A stretch of 64,000 nucleotides of DNA from Bacilli bacterium (GTDB taxonomy: Bacteria > Bacillota_I > Bacilli_A > ML615J-28 > CAG-698), in assembly GCA_028691515.1 (NCBI GenBank), contig JAQUZE010000002.1:22743-86742 (forward strand), in the 5' to 3' direction. Shown piece by piece: positions 24,270-34,399 of this stretch (position 1 is the stretch's first letter; each line of letters opens with the position of its first letter). Position numbers and translations under genes: made by a program. A model generated the notes under the pieces. That model was given only the letters and a program-made list of their open reading frames with translations. It had not been told where the DNA came from and did no database searches.

Positions 24270-24668
24270 ATGGGAATGACTGATCCAATTGCTGATATGC
24301 TCACAAGAATTCGTAATGCTAATCACAGAAAGCATCCGGATGTTGAGATGCCAGCATCAAATGTTAAATTAGAGATTTTAAAAGTAATGCAAGATGAAGG
24401 TTTTATTGGAAACATTGAAGAAATTCAAGACAATAAACAAGGTCTTTTAAAAGTTACTTTAAAATATACCGAAAATAAAGAACAAGTAATTAAAGGTATT
24501 ACACGTATTTCTAAACCAGGATTGCGTGTTTATGCCAGAGCAAGTGAAATGCCTAGAGTTTTAAACGGTTTAGGCGTTGCAATCGTTTCAACATCAAATG
24601 GAGTAATGACTGATAGAGAAGCCCGCAAATTAAAAGTGGGTGGAGAAGTTATTGCCTACATTTGGTAA
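24270..24668 (+). CDS. rpsH: 30S ribosomal protein S8
   Basis: A 132-residue S8 that opens with [14 protein letters not shown] and ends with [14 protein letters not shown] and GGEVIAYIW. It is a primary 16S binder and, in E. coli, the translational repressor of the spc operon; whether it does so here is unknown. AAGGAGG sets the start; ATG at 24270 or 24276 are both possible. Confidence 0.98.
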   Translation: MGMTDPIADMLTRIRNANHRKHPDVEMPASNVKLEILKVMQDEGFIGNIEEIQDNKQGLLKVTLKYTENKEQVIKGITRISKPGLRVYARASEMPRVLNGLGVAIVSTSNGVMTDREARKLKVGGEVIAYIW

Positions 24669-24684
24669 TTAAGGAGGAAGTAAA

Positions 24685-25224
24685 ATGTCTAGAGTCGGGA
24701 ATAAATCAATCACAATACCTGAAGGAGTAAATGTTTCTGTAGATGATAAGAATTTTGTTGTTGTTAAAGGACCAAAGGGAGAATTATCTTTTGGTTTTAA
24801 TGCAAAAATGAAAGTTATCATTGATGGAAATATTTTGAAGGTTGAACGACCAAGTGATTCAATAGAAGATAAAACTCTTCACGGCACTACTAGAGCTTTA
24901 CTGCACAATATGGTACAAGGTGTTACTACTGAATATAGTAAAACATTACTTATGGAAGGTGTTGGTTATAAAGCCACTCTTCAAGGGAAAAAACTAGTTA
25001 TTAGTGCTGGTTATTCTCACTTAGTAGAAATGCCACTCCCTGAGGGGATAACAGTTGTGGTTTCTTCACCAACAGAGTTTTCAATACAAGGTATAGATAA
25101 ACAAAAAGTTGGCCAATTTGCTGCGGAAATAAGAGCAATTAGAAAACCAGAACCATATTTGGGTAAGGGTATCCGTTATAAGGATGAAGTAGTTCGTCGC
25201 AAAGAAGGAAAGAAAGCTAAGTAG
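24685..25224 (+). CDS. rplF: 50S ribosomal protein L6
   Basis: A 179-residue L6 made of two similar domains. It opens [15 protein letters not shown] and has [26 protein letters not shown] and the C-terminal [20 protein letters not shown]. It lies near the sarcin-ricin loop and the L7/L12 stalk base. AAGGAGG precedes it. Confidence 0.98.
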   Translation: MSRVGNKSITIPEGVNVSVDDKNFVVVKGPKGELSFGFNAKMKVIIDGNILKVERPSDSIEDKTLHGTTRALLHNMVQGVTTEYSKTLLMEGVGYKATLQGKKLVISAGYSHLVEMPLPEGITVVVSSPTEFSIQGIDKQKVGQFAAEIRAIRKPEPYLGKGIRYKDEVVRRKEGKKAK

Positions 25225-25238
25225 AAAGGGACAGTAAA

Positions 25239-25601
25239 ATGAGTAAAAATAATTCGAGAAATGCTAGTCGTGTAAAACGACATTTAAGAATTCGCCAAAA
25301 CATTAAGGGAACTCAGGCTGTACCTCGATTAAATGTTTTTAGATCGAATGCTAATATATATGCTCAAATAATTGATGATGTTGCAGGAGTTACTTTAGTA
25401 AGTGCTTCAACTATTGATAAAGAGCTTAAATTAGAGAATGGATCTAATATTGAAGCTGCAAAGCAAGTAGGAGCATTAGTTGCAAAAAGAGCAATTGATA
25501 AAAAAATTGAAAAAGTTGTTTTTGATCGTGGTGGTTATTTATATCACGGTCGTGTAAAAGCTTTAGCTGATGCTGCTAGAGAAGCCGGGCTGAAATTTTA
25601 G
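25239..25601 (+). CDS. rplR: 50S ribosomal protein L18
   Basis: A 120-residue L18 with [20 protein letters not shown] near the start, [14 protein letters not shown] and [19 protein letters not shown] at the end. It binds 5S rRNA with L5. GAAAGGG precedes the ATG, the weakest site among its immediate neighbours. Confidence 0.97.
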   Translation: MSKNNSRNASRVKRHLRIRQNIKGTQAVPRLNVFRSNANIYAQIIDDVAGVTLVSASTIDKELKLENGSNIEAAKQVGALVAKRAIDKKIEKVVFDRGGYLYHGRVKALADAAREAGLKF

Positions 25602-25609
25602 GAGGTACT

Positions 25610-26137
25610 ATGCGACAAGATAAAAGAAAAACAAAGAAAGATGCTTTTGTGAAAGAAGAAAAGCAATTTGAGGAACGAGTTGTCAGTATTAATCACGTTA
25701 CAAAAGTTGTAAAAGGCGGTCGTAGATATCGTTTTAGTGCTGTTGTAGTTGTTGGTGATAAAAAAGGCAAAGTTGGTCTAGGAACAGGAAAAGCAATTGA
25801 AATTCCTGATGCAATAAAGAAAGCTGTTGAGGATGCTAAAAAGAATTTAATTAATGTTTCAATTGTTGGAAATACAATTCCACATGAAGTTACTGGAGTT
25901 TTTGGTGCTGGAAGAGTATATCTTAAACCTGCAGTAGAAGGAACTGGTGTTATTGCTGGTGGACCTGTACGTGCAGTTGTAGAACTTGCTGGTATTGAAG
26001 ATATCATTTCTAAATCTTTGGGTTCATCTTCACCTGTTAATATAGTTAGAGCAACTCTTATGGGTTTAGAGTCTGTAAGAGATGTTGAAGAAGTTGCTGA
26101 AATTAGAGGCAAATCTGTTGACGAGATTAGAGGTTAA
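25610..26137 (+). CDS. rpsE: 30S ribosomal protein S5
   Basis: A 175-residue S5 with [39 protein letters not shown] and the C-terminal [15 protein letters not shown] block. It takes part in decoding accuracy at the mRNA entry. AGGAGG lies in the rplR end. Length is typical. Confidence 0.98.
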   Translation: MRQDKRKTKKDAFVKEEKQFEERVVSINHVTKVVKGGRRYRFSAVVVVGDKKGKVGLGTGKAIEIPDAIKKAVEDAKKNLINVSIVGNTIPHEVTGVFGAGRVYLKPAVEGTGVIAGGPVRAVVELAGIEDIISKSLGSSSPVNIVRATLMGLESVRDVEEVAEIRGKSVDEIRG

Positions 26138-26141
26138 AAGT

Positions 26142-26330
26142 ATGGCTAAAGAACAAGTAATCACAATTAAATTAGTTAAAAGTGGAATAACTCATAAGCC
26201 TAATCAGGTTAAAACCTTAAAAGCTTTGGGATTAACAAAAATTAACAAACAAGTAACTAAACCGGATAATGAAGCTATCAGAGGCATGATTGCTACTGTG
26301 AGCCATTTAGTTGAAGTTATTGAAGGTTAG
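26142..26330 (+). CDS. rpmD: 50S ribosomal protein L30
   Basis: A 62-residue L30 with [20 protein letters not shown] and [20 protein letters not shown]. The ATG at 26142 is chosen: it gives the usual L30 start, and an upstream in-frame ATG at 26082 would read through the end of rpsE. The gene is absent from many small genomes, so its presence here fits a complete spc operon. Confidence 0.95.
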   Translation: MAKEQVITIKLVKSGITHKPNQVKTLKALGLTKINKQVTKPDNEAIRGMIATVSHLVEVIEG

Positions 26331-26340
26331 GAGGTTAACA

Positions 26341-26781
26341 ATGCAATTACATGATTTAAAGCCTGTTGAAGGTGCTAGACATAAAAAGAAACGCGTAGGT
26401 AGAGGGACTGGAAGTGGACACGGAAAAACAAGTGGTCGTGGTCATGATGGTCAAAACCAAAGAAGCGGTGGCGGAGTTAGACCTTTATTTGAAGGAGGAC
26501 AAACTCCATTATTTAAACGTCTTCCAAAAAGAGGATTTACAAACATAAATAGAGTTGAGTTTGGTTGTGTCAATGTTGGTGAATTACATATTTTTGAAGA
26601 AGGCACAATTGTAAATAAAGAGTTACTATACGAAGCAGGTTTAGTTAATAAGAAATATAAAAATGTTAAAGTTTTGGGAAAAGGAAATGTGGATAAAAAG
26701 TTGACGGTTATTGCCGATAAATTTTCTAAGTCAGCAGAACAAGCAATTGTTAATGCTGGTGGGAAAATCGAGGTGATTTAA
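26341..26781 (+). CDS. rplO: 50S ribosomal protein L15
   Basis: A 146-residue L15 that opens [18 protein letters not shown] with a Gly-rich basic tail ([20 protein letters not shown]) and [19 protein letters not shown]. It enters 50S assembly late. The ATG at 26341 follows AGGAGG by the proper distance; a start at 26311 would lie within rpmD. secY follows directly. Confidence 0.97.
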   Translation: MQLHDLKPVEGARHKKKRVGRGTGSGHGKTSGRGHDGQNQRSGGGVRPLFEGGQTPLFKRLPKRGFTNINRVEFGCVNVGELHIFEEGTIVNKELLYEAGLVNKKYKNVKVLGKGNVDKKLTVIADKFSKSAEQAIVNAGGKIEVI

Positions 26782-28077
26782 TTGGCTAAAGCAATTTTAA
26801 AAAGTAAGAAATTATGGATAATGATTTTATTCACTGCTGTTTTCTTAACTATTTGGAGACTTGGCTATTTTATTCATTTACCATTTATTGATGTTAGTTT
26901 GATAACATCAGGTATTGATTCAAATAATTTATTTGGTTTTCTAGATATATATAGTGGCGGTGCTTTATCAAACTTTTCAGTATTAGCTTTAGGTATTTCA
27001 CCATATATTACAGCTAGTATCGTTATTCAATTATTACAAATGGATATTGTTCCAAAATTAAAAGAATGGTCTGAAGAAGGACCTTCGGGTAAAGAAAAAA
27101 TCAATCAAGTAACAAAATACTTAGCATTATTTTTAGCATTTGTACAAGGTCTTGCTATTTCAATTGGTGTTTCTGCTCAATATGGAGATATCTTATTTGA
27201 AGGAATAGGTAATGTTAATGCATTTACATATGTTTATTTAGCATTGATTATTACTGCAGGTACGGCATTCTGTTTGTGGTTAGCTGAAAAAATCACAAAA
27301 AGAGGAATTGGTAATGGATCATCATTATTAATTGTTGCTGGTATCGTAGCTAGTTTTCCTCCAATGATTAATGATTTAATTAAATCATTTATTAGTGCTG
27401 AGGGAGCTGGTGTAGGAGATGCATTTATTTTTGTTGGTGTTATCTTACTTTTAATTTTAATTATAATCGGTATAGTATTTATGGAGGGAGCTCAAAGAAG
27501 GATTCCTATCCAATACGCAAATAGACCAGCAGCAGCTTCATTTAGAGGAAAGAGTGATTCAAACATTCCTATTAAGTTAAATTCTGCATCTGTAATTCCG
27601 GTAATTTTTGCTAGTACATTAATGTCTATACCAACAACTATCGCAAACTTTTTAGACACAGGGTCTAGAGCTTATTATTGGATTGTTGAAATATTTAGTT
27701 CAACAAAACCAATTGGTTTTGCGTTATATATTATTTTAATTTATGCTTTTTCATTCTTCTATTCATTTTTACAAATGAATCCTGATAATATGGCTGAAAA
27801 TTTACAAAAACAAAATGCATATATTCCAGGAATTAGACCAGGAGATGAAACTGCATCATATATTTCAAGAGTGTTATTCAAAATTACCATGGTTGGTTCA
27901 ACTTATTTAGCATTAGTTGCTATTACGCCAATTATTATGACTTGGATCTTCAAGCTTCCTGGTTCAATCCAAATAGGAGGAACTGGACTTATAATTGTTG
28001 TTGGAGTTGCTTTAGAAACAGCTAAACAATTAAAGACTGAAACTGAAGAAAAACAATACCGAGGATTTTTAGAATAG
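26782..28077 (+). CDS. secY: Protein translocase channel subunit SecY (TTG start)
   Basis: This 431-residue protein has ten membrane helices. Conserved pieces include the plug/TM2 region SNFSVLALGISPYITASI, KRGIGNGSSLLIVAGI and GAQRRIPIQYA of cytosolic loop C4, and the LQMNPDNMAENLQKQ segment. SecY forms the export channel in the membrane with SecE and SecG. The start is TTG at 26782: it follows the rplO stop directly, has GAGGTGA five bases upstream and keeps the normal SecY N-terminus; the next ATG at 26821 would cut into the first helix. It is the only non-ATG start I choose in the window. Confidence 0.95.
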   Translation: MAKAILKSKKLWIMILFTAVFLTIWRLGYFIHLPFIDVSLITSGIDSNNLFGFLDIYSGGALSNFSVLALGISPYITASIVIQLLQMDIVPKLKEWSEEGPSGKEKINQVTKYLALFLAFVQGLAISIGVSAQYGDILFEGIGNVNAFTYVYLALIITAGTAFCLWLAEKITKRGIGNGSSLLIVAGIVASFPPMINDLIKSFISAEGAGVGDAFIFVGVILLLILIIIGIVFMEGAQRRIPIQYANRPAAASFRGKSDSNIPIKLNSASVIPVIFASTLMSIPTTIANFLDTGSRAYYWIVEIFSSTKPIGFALYIILIYAFSFFYSFLQMNPDNMAENLQKQNAYIPGIRPGDETASYISRVLFKITMVGSTYLALVAITPIIMTWIFKLPGSIQIGGTGLIIVVGVALETAKQLKTETEEKQYRGFLE

Positions 28078-28085
28078 GTGTGTCT

Positions 28086-28739
28086 ATGCGATTATTAATA
28101 ATGGGGCCCCCTGGTGCAGGAAAAGGTACTCATGCAAAATTACTTTGTAAAGAGTATAATATTGTTCATATTTCTACAGGTGATATGTTTAGAACTGCTA
28201 TAAAATTAGGAACAGCTGAAGGAATGATTGCAAAGCAATTTATTGATAAGGGTAATCTTGTTCCTGATGATATAGTTATAGGAATTGTTAGAGAAAAAAT
28301 TCAAGAAAATGAATGTAATAATGGTTTTTTATTGGATGGTTTTCCTAGAAATATTGAACAGGCAAAATCTTTAGATATAATTTTAGATGAATGCGGTGTA
28401 AAAATTGATGCGGTTTTAAACTTGCAAGTTAGTGATGATATTTTAATTAAAAGAATTAGTGGAAGAAGAGTTTGTTCAAAATGTGGAGAGACATATCATG
28501 TTGTAAATCATCCACCTAAAGTTGAAGGAATTTGTGATGTTTGTGGTGGGAATCTGGTTCAAAGAAAAGATGATACGGAAGAAACTATAAAAACTCGTCT
28601 TAAAATATATAATAAACAAACTAAACCTTTATTGAAGTATTATGAAAAACAAAATCTATTAAAGAATCTAAATGGAGTTGAAGATATTAATTTACTTTTC
28701 AACAATATAAAAAAACTTCTAGGAGGCATGAATGATTAG
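28086..28739 (+). CDS. adk: Adenylate kinase, zinc-lid type
   Basis: A 217-residue adenylate kinase that converts ATP plus AMP to two ADP. The P-loop GPPGAGKGT lies at about residues 7-15, the AMP site at STGDMFR and LLDGFPRN, and the lid carries four Cys (CSKCG and CDVCGG), the zinc-stabilised form found in Gram-positives. The ATG at 28086 is preferred to GTG at 28080 because AGGTGTG then lies at normal distance. It overlaps map by 8 bases (ATGATTAG). Confidence 0.97.
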   Translation: MRLLIMGPPGAGKGTHAKLLCKEYNIVHISTGDMFRTAIKLGTAEGMIAKQFIDKGNLVPDDIVIGIVREKIQENECNNGFLLDGFPRNIEQAKSLDIILDECGVKIDAVLNLQVSDDILIKRISGRRVCSKCGETYHVVNHPPKVEGICDVCGGNLVQRKDDTEETIKTRLKIYNKQTKPLLKYYEKQNLLKNLNGVEDINLLFNNIKKLLGGMND

Positions 28740-29499
28740 TATTAAAAGTGATCGTGAAATTGAAATAATGAGAAAAGCAGGAGAGATAGTTGCTTTGGCC
28801 CATAAAGCCGTTAAAGAAGCAATTAAGCCTGGTGTTTCAACATTATATCTTGATAAGATTGCTGAAAAAACTATTAGAACCTATAACGCTATTCCTTCAT
28901 TTAAAGGATATAATGGTTTTCCAGGTTCAATTTGTGCCTCTGTGAATGAAGTGGTTATCCACGGAATTCCTAGTAAAAAAATAATTTTAAAGGATGGAGA
29001 CATAATCTCTATAGATATTGGAGCTATATATAATGGCTACCATGGAGATAGTGCAATGACACATCAAGTGGGAACAGTAAGTGAAGCTAAGAAAAAATTA
29101 TTAGAAGTAACTGAAAACTCACTATATATTGGCCTAGCACAAGCAAAACCGGGAAATCATTTGTCAGATATTTCTCATGCAATTGAAGAATATGTGCTTG
29201 CAAATGGTTTTAGTGTTGTAAAAGAATTTACTGGACATGGTGTTGGAAGAGAATTACATGAAGACCCTTCAATTCCTAATTACGGAGAAGCAGGACATGG
29301 TCCAATTTTGCGTAAAGGAATGACTTTGGCTATTGAACCGATGGTTAATATGGGAATTGAGGATATTAAAATTTTGGAAGACAACTGGACAACAGTAACT
29401 TTGGATTATCAACCAAGTGCACATTTTGAGCACTCGATTGTATTAACCGATACCGGATATGAAATACTTACCAAGCTAGGAGGAGACCAATATGTCTAA
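28732..29499 (+). CDS. map: Methionine aminopeptidase type I
   Basis: A 255-residue type I enzyme that removes the start Met from nascent proteins. The metal ligands are visible: the two Asp in [17 protein letters not shown], His in [13 protein letters not shown], Glu in AIEPMV and Glu in [19 protein letters not shown] lies just ahead and the start overlaps adk by 8 bases; the end overlaps infA by 8 bases. The zinc-finger N-terminal extension of some homologues is absent. Confidence 0.97.
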   Translation: MISIKSDREIEIMRKAGEIVALAHKAVKEAIKPGVSTLYLDKIAEKTIRTYNAIPSFKGYNGFPGSICASVNEVVIHGIPSKKIILKDGDIISIDIGAIYNGYHGDSAMTHQVGTVSEAKKKLLEVTENSLYIGLAQAKPGNHLSDISHAIEEYVLANGFSVVKEFTGHGVGRELHEDPSIPNYGEAGHGPILRKGMTLAIEPMVNMGIEDIKILEDNWTTVTLDYQPSAHFEHSIVLTDTGYEILTKLGGDQYV

Positions 29500-29710
29500 A
29501 AATGAAGTCATTGAACTAAAAGGCACAGTTATTGACGCTCTACCTAATGCACAATTTAAAGTGAAATTAGAGAATGGGCATCAAATAAACGCTCACGTTT
29601 CTGGTAAAATACGGATGAATTTCATCACTATTTTACCGGGTGATAAAGTAACTGTTGAGCTGTCACCATATGACCTTACACGAGGGCGTATTACTTATCG
29701 TTTTAAGTAA
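29492..29710 (+). CDS. infA: Translation initiation factor IF-1
   Basis: A 72-residue OB-fold protein: [40 protein letters not shown] and [18 protein letters not shown]-1 blocks the A site during initiation. The ATG overlaps map by 8 bases (ATGTCTAA), with AGGAGA upstream. The map-infA-rpmJ-rpsM order is standard. Confidence 0.97.
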   Translation: MSKNEVIELKGTVIDALPNAQFKVKLENGHQINAHVSGKIRMNFITILPGDKVTVELSPYDLTRGRITYRFK

Positions 29711-29748
29711 TTAAATAAAAATTTGTTTTTCCAAAAGGAGGAAAAAAT

Positions 29749-29862
29749 ATGAAAGTCAGAGCATCTGTCAAACCAATTTGTGACAATTGTAAAGTTATAA
29801 AACGTAAGGGTAAAGTTATAGTGATCTGTAAAAACCCTAAACATAAACAAAGACAAGGATAA
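29749..29862 (+). CDS. rpmJ: 50S ribosomal protein L36
   Basis: A 37-residue protein that opens [20 protein letters not shown] and ends [11 protein letters not shown]. The Cys/His set CxxC, then C and H, binds one zinc, so this is the zinc form. AGGAGG lies 7 bases before the ATG. It sits between infA and rpsM as expected. Confidence 0.97.
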   Translation: MKVRASVKPICDNCKVIKRKGKVIVICKNPKHKQRQG

Positions 29863-29877
29863 TTAGGAGGTGCAATT

Positions 29878-30243
29878 ATGGCACGAATAGCTGGTGTTGA
29901 TATCCCAAGAGATAAAAGAATTGTTATTTCTTTAACATATATTTACGGGATTGGAAATGAGACATCTAGAGAAATTCTTAAAAAAGCGGGAGTCAGTGAA
30001 GATAAACGCGTTAAAGATTTGAGTGAAGAAGAGCTTGCTTTAATTAGAAAAGAAGTTGCTGAATTCAAAGTTGAAGGTGACCTACGTCGTGAGGTTGCAA
30101 TGAATATAAAAAGATTAATGGAAATTGGAAGCTATCGTGGACTTCGTCATCGTCGTGGGTTGCCTGTAAGAGGACAAAACACTAAATGTAATGCACGTAC
30201 TCGTAAGGGTAAAGTCAAAACTGTAGCTAATAAGAAGAAATAA
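29878..30243 (+). CDS. rpsM: 30S ribosomal protein S13
   Basis: A 121-residue S13 that opens [14 protein letters not shown], with LTYIYGIG, a central [20 protein letters not shown] and the basic tail [19 protein letters not shown]. It contacts the P-site tRNA and 50S. AGGAGG lies upstream. Confidence 0.98.
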   Translation: MARIAGVDIPRDKRIVISLTYIYGIGNETSREILKKAGVSEDKRVKDLSEEELALIRKEVAEFKVEGDLRREVAMNIKRLMEIGSYRGLRHRRGLPVRGQNTKCNARTRKGKVKTVANKKK

Positions 30244-30258
30244 TAGGAGGAAGAGAAA

Positions 30259-30642
30259 ATGGCACGTACAGTTCGTAAACGTAAAGCTAGAAAGAATATA
30301 CATAGCGGAGCTGCTTATATTCATTCTACTTTTAATAATACTATTGTTACTATTACCGATGAAGCTGGCAACGCAATTGCTTGGAGCAGTGCTGGAGCTT
30401 TAGGCTTTAAAGGTAGCAAAAAATCTACTCCTTTTGCTGCTCAGATGGCTTCAGAAGCTGCTGCGAAAGCAGCAATAGATAATGGCATGGTTAAGGTTGA
30501 AGTTACTGTTAAAGGTCCTGGACCTGGAAGAGAAGCAGCAATTAGATCATTACAAATTGCAGGTTTGGAGATTACATCAATTAGTGATGCAACACCAATT
30601 CCTCATAATGGATGTCGCCCATCAAAAAGACCAAGGGGATAA
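30259..30642 (+). CDS. rpsK: 30S ribosomal protein S11
   Basis: A 127-residue S11 with [40 protein letters not shown] and the end [16 protein letters not shown]. It lies on the platform near the E site. AGGAGG precedes the ATG. Confidence 0.98.
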   Translation: MARTVRKRKARKNIHSGAAYIHSTFNNTIVTITDEAGNAIAWSSAGALGFKGSKKSTPFAAQMASEAAAKAAIDNGMVKVEVTVKGPGPGREAAIRSLQIAGLEITSISDATPIPHNGCRPSKRPRG

Positions 30643-30675
30643 GATAGATATTGCAATTTTTAAAGGAGGAAAGTC

Positions 30676-31731
30676 ATGCGTAGATTTGAGTTTATAAAAC
30701 CTCAAACAGAACCAGAAGTGAATGAAGAGAAGAATTATGGAAAATTCACAATTACTCCACTTGAAAGAGGTTATGGTTTAACTATTGGAAATGCTTTAAG
30801 AAGAGTTCTAATGTCTTCAATGCCTGGAATTGCTATTGTAGCAATGGAAATTGAGGGTGTATCTAATGAATATATGGCATTAGATGGAATTATAGAAGAC
30901 GTAACTGAAATAATACTTAATTTAAAAAATGTAAAGCTATCTATTGATGGTGACGATTTATTTAAACCAATGGGAGATAATCTTGATTTTAAGTTAGAAA
31001 TTCATGCAACTAAAGCAGGAGTTGTTACTGCTGGAGATCTAATTCATGAAAGTGAATTAGTAGTTGTTAATCCTGACCAAGTGATTCTTACACTTGCAAA
31101 AGATCGTATATTTGATGGTGTTTTCTTTGCAAGAAGAGGAGTTGGTTATGTTAGTTCTGAAGAAAATAAAGTTTTTTGTAAAGATGAAGCAGGAAATATT
31201 TATCAACAAAGAATCGCAATAGATTCAATATATACTCCTGTTACAAAAGTCAAATATGAAGTTGAAAAGACTCGTGTTGATGAAGATGTTAATTATGATA
31301 AACTTACTCTAGAAATATGGACAGATAAGAGAATTAGTCCTGAAGACGCAATATCTTTAGCGGCTGCATTTTTATCAGAACATTTTGATGTAATTAGTGG
31401 ATTAAATGATTTGATTAAAAATCAAGAGTATATGAATGAACCTGTTGAGAAAGTATCAAATAAAAAATTAGAGAAACCGATTGAAGATTTGGATTTATCT
31501 GTAAGATCATATAATTGTCTAAAGAGAGCTAATATTCATACTATTGGAGAACTTACTCAAAAGACAGTAAATGAAATGATCAGAATCCGTAATTTAGGTC
31601 GTAAGTCGCTAAAAGAAGTTGAAGATAAATTAAAAGAGTTCGGATTGTCTTTACGTCGCTCACTAGAAGCTGATTATGAAGATTTAGATGAATTTGATGA
31701 TGAAGATTCTTCTTCTAATAATGAAGATTAG
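30676..31731 (+). CDS. rpoA: RNA polymerase subunit alpha with acidic tail
   Basis: A 351-residue alpha subunit. The N-terminal assembly domain (about 1-230) has GRFTITPLE-like [20 protein letters not shown], and the C-terminal DNA-binding domain (about 265-325) has [20 protein letters not shown] and [16 protein letters not shown]. It ends in an extra strongly acidic tail: of the last 21 residues 12 are Asp or Glu. Most alpha subunits stop soon after the last helix. The tail might affect DNA or factor contacts; that is inference. AGGAGG precedes the ATG. Confidence 0.97.
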   Translation: MRRFEFIKPQTEPEVNEEKNYGKFTITPLERGYGLTIGNALRRVLMSSMPGIAIVAMEIEGVSNEYMALDGIIEDVTEIILNLKNVKLSIDGDDLFKPMGDNLDFKLEIHATKAGVVTAGDLIHESELVVVNPDQVILTLAKDRIFDGVFFARRGVGYVSSEENKVFCKDEAGNIYQQRIAIDSIYTPVTKVKYEVEKTRVDEDVNYDKLTLEIWTDKRISPEDAISLAAAFLSEHFDVISGLNDLIKNQEYMNEPVEKVSNKKLEKPIEDLDLSVRSYNCLKRANIHTIGELTQKTVNEMIRIRNLGRKSLKEVEDKLKEFGLSLRRSLEADYEDLDEFDDEDSSSNNED

Positions 31732-31745
31732 GAGGAATAGACAAA

Positions 31746-32114
31746 ATGTCATTAGGATATAGTAAATTAGGTCGTAATCAGGCCCAAAGAAAAGCACTTT
31801 TACGAGACTTAATTACTGATTTAATTATTAATGAACATATCGAAACAACTTTTTCAAAAGCAAAAGAACTTAAAAGATTAGCAGATCGTATGATTACGTT
31901 AGGTAAAAAAGGAACTTTAGCTGCAAGAGTTGATGCTGCAAGCTTAATTCGTTTTGAATATGTTGATGAAGAAAAAACTCAATATGCTGTTCAAAAATTA
32001 TTTTCTGAACTTGCACCTAAATATAAAGAAAGACATGGTGGTTACACTAGGGTATTAAAATTAATGCCAAGACGTGGTGATAATGCTCCTATGGCTTTAA
32101 TTGAGTTTGTTTAA
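31746..32114 (+). CDS. rplQ: 50S ribosomal protein L17
   Basis: A 122-residue L17 that opens [20 protein letters not shown], with [20 protein letters not shown] and the end [20 protein letters not shown]. It is the last gene of the ribosomal cluster; a terminator follows within 25 bases. Confidence 0.98.
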   Translation: MSLGYSKLGRNQAQRKALLRDLITDLIINEHIETTFSKAKELKRLADRMITLGKKGTLAARVDAASLIRFEYVDEEKTQYAVQKLFSELAPKYKERHGGYTRVLKLMPRRGDNAPMALIEFV

Positions 32115-32135
32115 AAATCAGTATAGTTAATAAAA

Positions 32136-32166
32136 AAACCATCAAAGATTTTGATGGTTTTTATTA
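32136..32166 (+). terminator. Intrinsic terminator of the ribosomal cluster
   Basis: AAACCATCAAA (32136-32146) pairs with TTTGATGGTTT (32150-32160), followed by a T-run. Confidence 0.9.
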
Positions 32167-32230
32167 ATTTTTATATATAAGTGTTATTAATTATTTAGGG
32201 AATATATAATTTTTACTTCTATTCTTATGT

Positions 32231-32259
32231 TTGCAAATAGTTGTATAAAATGGTAAAAT
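32231..32259 (+). promoter_or_regulatory. Promoter of the NusG-II/ECF unit
   Basis: TTGCAA (32231-32236) and TAAAAT (32254-32259) are spaced by 17 bases, 25 bases ahead of the ATG at 32284. It would drive the NusG-II gene, ecfA1, ecfA2, ecfT and truA, which have no terminator between them. Confidence 0.7.
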
Positions 32260-32283
32260 ATGGAGATACATATAGGTGTAAAT

Positions 32284-32730
32284 ATGAAAAAACTTGATTA
32301 TATAATAATAATATTTATTTTTATTTTTTCTCTTGGTATATATGGAGTCTATTTTTATTATAAAGGACTTGGTAGTGATCAATTAAAAGTTGAAATTAGA
32401 TATCAAAATGAAATATTAGCTTCTTATGATTTTGTTGAAGGGTTAGATAAAGATATATATATTGATTTTTCTGATGGTCAACTTAATTGGACTGTTAAGT
32501 CAAAAGGAGTTATAGAATTAGAAGAGTCAGTGGCTATTAATAATAGCACTCATGAACAAACTCATAATGTTGTTCATTTAGCATATAAAGATATTTATAT
32601 GACGGAAGCGGATTGTCATGGTGGACAATGTTTAAGGATGAAGATTTTTGGATCTTTTTCTCCACCAATTTATTGTACAAATGGTGTTACTGTTTCATTG
32701 ACAGGAACCGAAATTGAAATAATTGTATAG
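32284..32730 (+). CDS. NusG domain II-containing membrane-anchored protein
   Basis: This 148-residue protein has an N-terminal membrane helix (about residues 5-27) and an extracytoplasmic beta domain. Its end, TEADCHGGQCLRM to PPIYCTNGVTVSLTG, is the NusG domain II signature of this small family, with two close Cys and a third further on. Members are often found near flavin or ECF-type transport genes; their function is unknown. The ATG at 32284 with AGGTG is preferred over one at 32260, which lies at the edge of the -10 box. The gene starts the transcript that continues into ecfA1, 11 bases downstream. Confidence 0.82.
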   Translation: MKKLDYIIIIFIFIFSLGIYGVYFYYKGLGSDQLKVEIRYQNEILASYDFVEGLDKDIYIDFSDGQLNWTVKSKGVIELEESVAINNSTHEQTHNVVHLAYKDIYMTEADCHGGQCLRMKIFGSFSPPIYCTNGVTVSLTGTEIEIIV

Positions 32731-32741
32731 GAAATGAAAAA

Positions 32742-33551
32742 ATGAATATAATAGAAATTAAAAATTTAAATTTTAGATATACTCGTAAATATCCCGTTAT
32801 TAGAGATTTAAACTTATCGATAAAAAAAGGAGAGTATGTATCTATTCTTGGGCATAATGGTTCAGGAAAAAGTACTCTTGCAAAATTAATAGTAGGTTTA
32901 CTAGAAGCGGAAAGTGGTGAAATATATATTGATGGTAAATTGCTTTCCGAGGAATTTATTTATGATATTAGAGAAAAAATAGGAATAGTTTTTCAAAATC
33001 CAGATAATCAATTTGTTGGTATTACTGTAAAAGATGATATTGCTTTTGGCCTTGAGAATAGAGGGATTGAACGAATGAAGATGCTTGATTTAATTGACGA
33101 ATTCTCAACTTTGGTTAGAATGAATAAATTTTTGGAAAAAAATCCAGAAGAATTATCTGGTGGTGAGAAACAAAGAGTAGCAATTGCTGGTGTTTTAGCT
33201 TGTAAACCTGATGTGATTATTCTAGATGAGGCTACTTCGATGTTGGATCCAAAAGGAATAAAAGAAGTAAATGAGGTTATTGACACATTAAAAGGTAGTA
33301 AAACGATTATTTCTATTACTCATAATTTGAGTGAGGCAATTAATGCTGATAGAGTATTAGTTATGAGTGAAGGAAAAATTATTCTTGATGGAACACCATT
33401 AGATGTATTTAAAGAAGAAGAAATATTAAAAAATGCTCATTTAGATATATTAGAAAGTATGAAATTAATTTCGATGATTAAAAGTGGAACCGATATTAAA
33501 AATAAAGAAGGGATTGAAAACTTATTATGGGAATTAACTTTCAAAAAGTAG
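32742..33551 (+). CDS. ecfA1: ECF transporter ATPase A1
   Basis: A 269-residue ATPase of the energy-coupling factor module shared by vitamin S-components. Walker A GHNGSGKST (about 38-46), Q-loop FQNPDNQFVG, signature ELSGGEKQR, Walker B VIILDEATSMLDP and the H-loop SITHNLSEA are intact. It works with EcfA2 and EcfT at the membrane. Its 3' end overlaps ecfA2 by 25 bases. No S-component gene is visible in the window, so substrates are supplied by unlinked genes. Confidence 0.96.
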   Translation: MNIIEIKNLNFRYTRKYPVIRDLNLSIKKGEYVSILGHNGSGKSTLAKLIVGLLEAESGEIYIDGKLLSEEFIYDIREKIGIVFQNPDNQFVGITVKDDIAFGLENRGIERMKMLDLIDEFSTLVRMNKFLEKNPEELSGGEKQRVAIAGVLACKPDVIILDEATSMLDPKGIKEVNEVIDTLKGSKTIISITHNLSEAINADRVLVMSEGKIILDGTPLDVFKEEEILKNAHLDILESMKLISMIKSGTDIKNKEGIENLLWELTFKK

Positions 33552-34399
33552 GTTTTTATTACTATACCCCTAAGAAAAAGCAAGTAGTAGAATACACGCT
33601 TTCAAATATAAATTTAAATATTGAAGAATCAAATGAATTTATCGCTATTGTTGGTCATACAGGTTCCGGTAAATCAACTTTAGTGCAATTGATGAATGCT
33701 TTACTTTTACCTAAAACAGGAGAAATCACTATTGGGAATAAAGTTTTAACTAAAAAAACAAAAGTGGAGATGAAACCTATTCGTAAAAAAATTGGGCTTG
33801 TTTTTCAATTTCCTGAGTATCAATTATTTGAACAAAGTGTATTAAAAGATATCATGTTTGGACCAAGAAATTTTGGTTTTTCAGTAGAAGAAGCTAATGA
33901 ACAAGCTATAAAAATGTCTCAAGTTGTGGGGTTAGAAGAAAGTCTGTTATCTAGAAATCCTTTTTCTTTGTCTGGTGGACAAATGAGAAAGGTTGCTATT
34001 GCTGGTATTTTAGCAAGTAATCCAGAAATATTAATTTTTGATGAACCAACTGTTGGTCTTGATCCTCTTGCTAAGAATGAATTAATGTCTTTATTAAAGA
34101 AATTAAACGATGATGGAAAAACAATTATTATTATTACTCATGATATGGAAGTAGTATCTAAATATTGTAAAAGGGTAATAGTAATGAAAGAAGGAGAAAT
34201 TGCTATTGATACTACAAAAGATCAGCTTTTTAAAACTGAAGGTCTTTTAGAAAAGTATAGTTTAGATTATCCTATTTTACTAACGTTATTAAAAAAAATT
34301 AAAGAACAATATAATGTTGATTTAGATATCTACAAATATAATACTAATGATGCTTATTTAGAGTTGGTAAGGGTATTTGGTGATAGTTATGGGAAATAA
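33527..34399 (+). CDS. ecfA2: ECF transporter ATPase A2
   Basis: A 290-residue partner ATPase with Walker A GHTGSGKST, Q-loop FQFPEYQLFEQS (the form usual for A2), signature SLSGGQMRK, Walker B EILIFDEPTVGLDP and H-loop IITHDME. The start at 33527 lies inside ecfA1 without a strong ribosome-binding site, so translational coupling is likely. It overlaps ecfT by 11 bases. Confidence 0.96.
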   Translation: MGINFQKVGFYYYTPKKKQVVEYTLSNINLNIEESNEFIAIVGHTGSGKSTLVQLMNALLLPKTGEITIGNKVLTKKTKVEMKPIRKKIGLVFQFPEYQLFEQSVLKDIMFGPRNFGFSVEEANEQAIKMSQVVGLEESLLSRNPFSLSGGQMRKVAIAGILASNPEILIFDEPTVGLDPLAKNELMSLLKKLNDDGKTIIIITHDMEVVSKYCKRVIVMKEGEIAIDTTKDQLFKTEGLLEKYSLDYPILLTLLKKIKEQYNVDLDIYKYNTNDAYLELVRVFGDSYGK

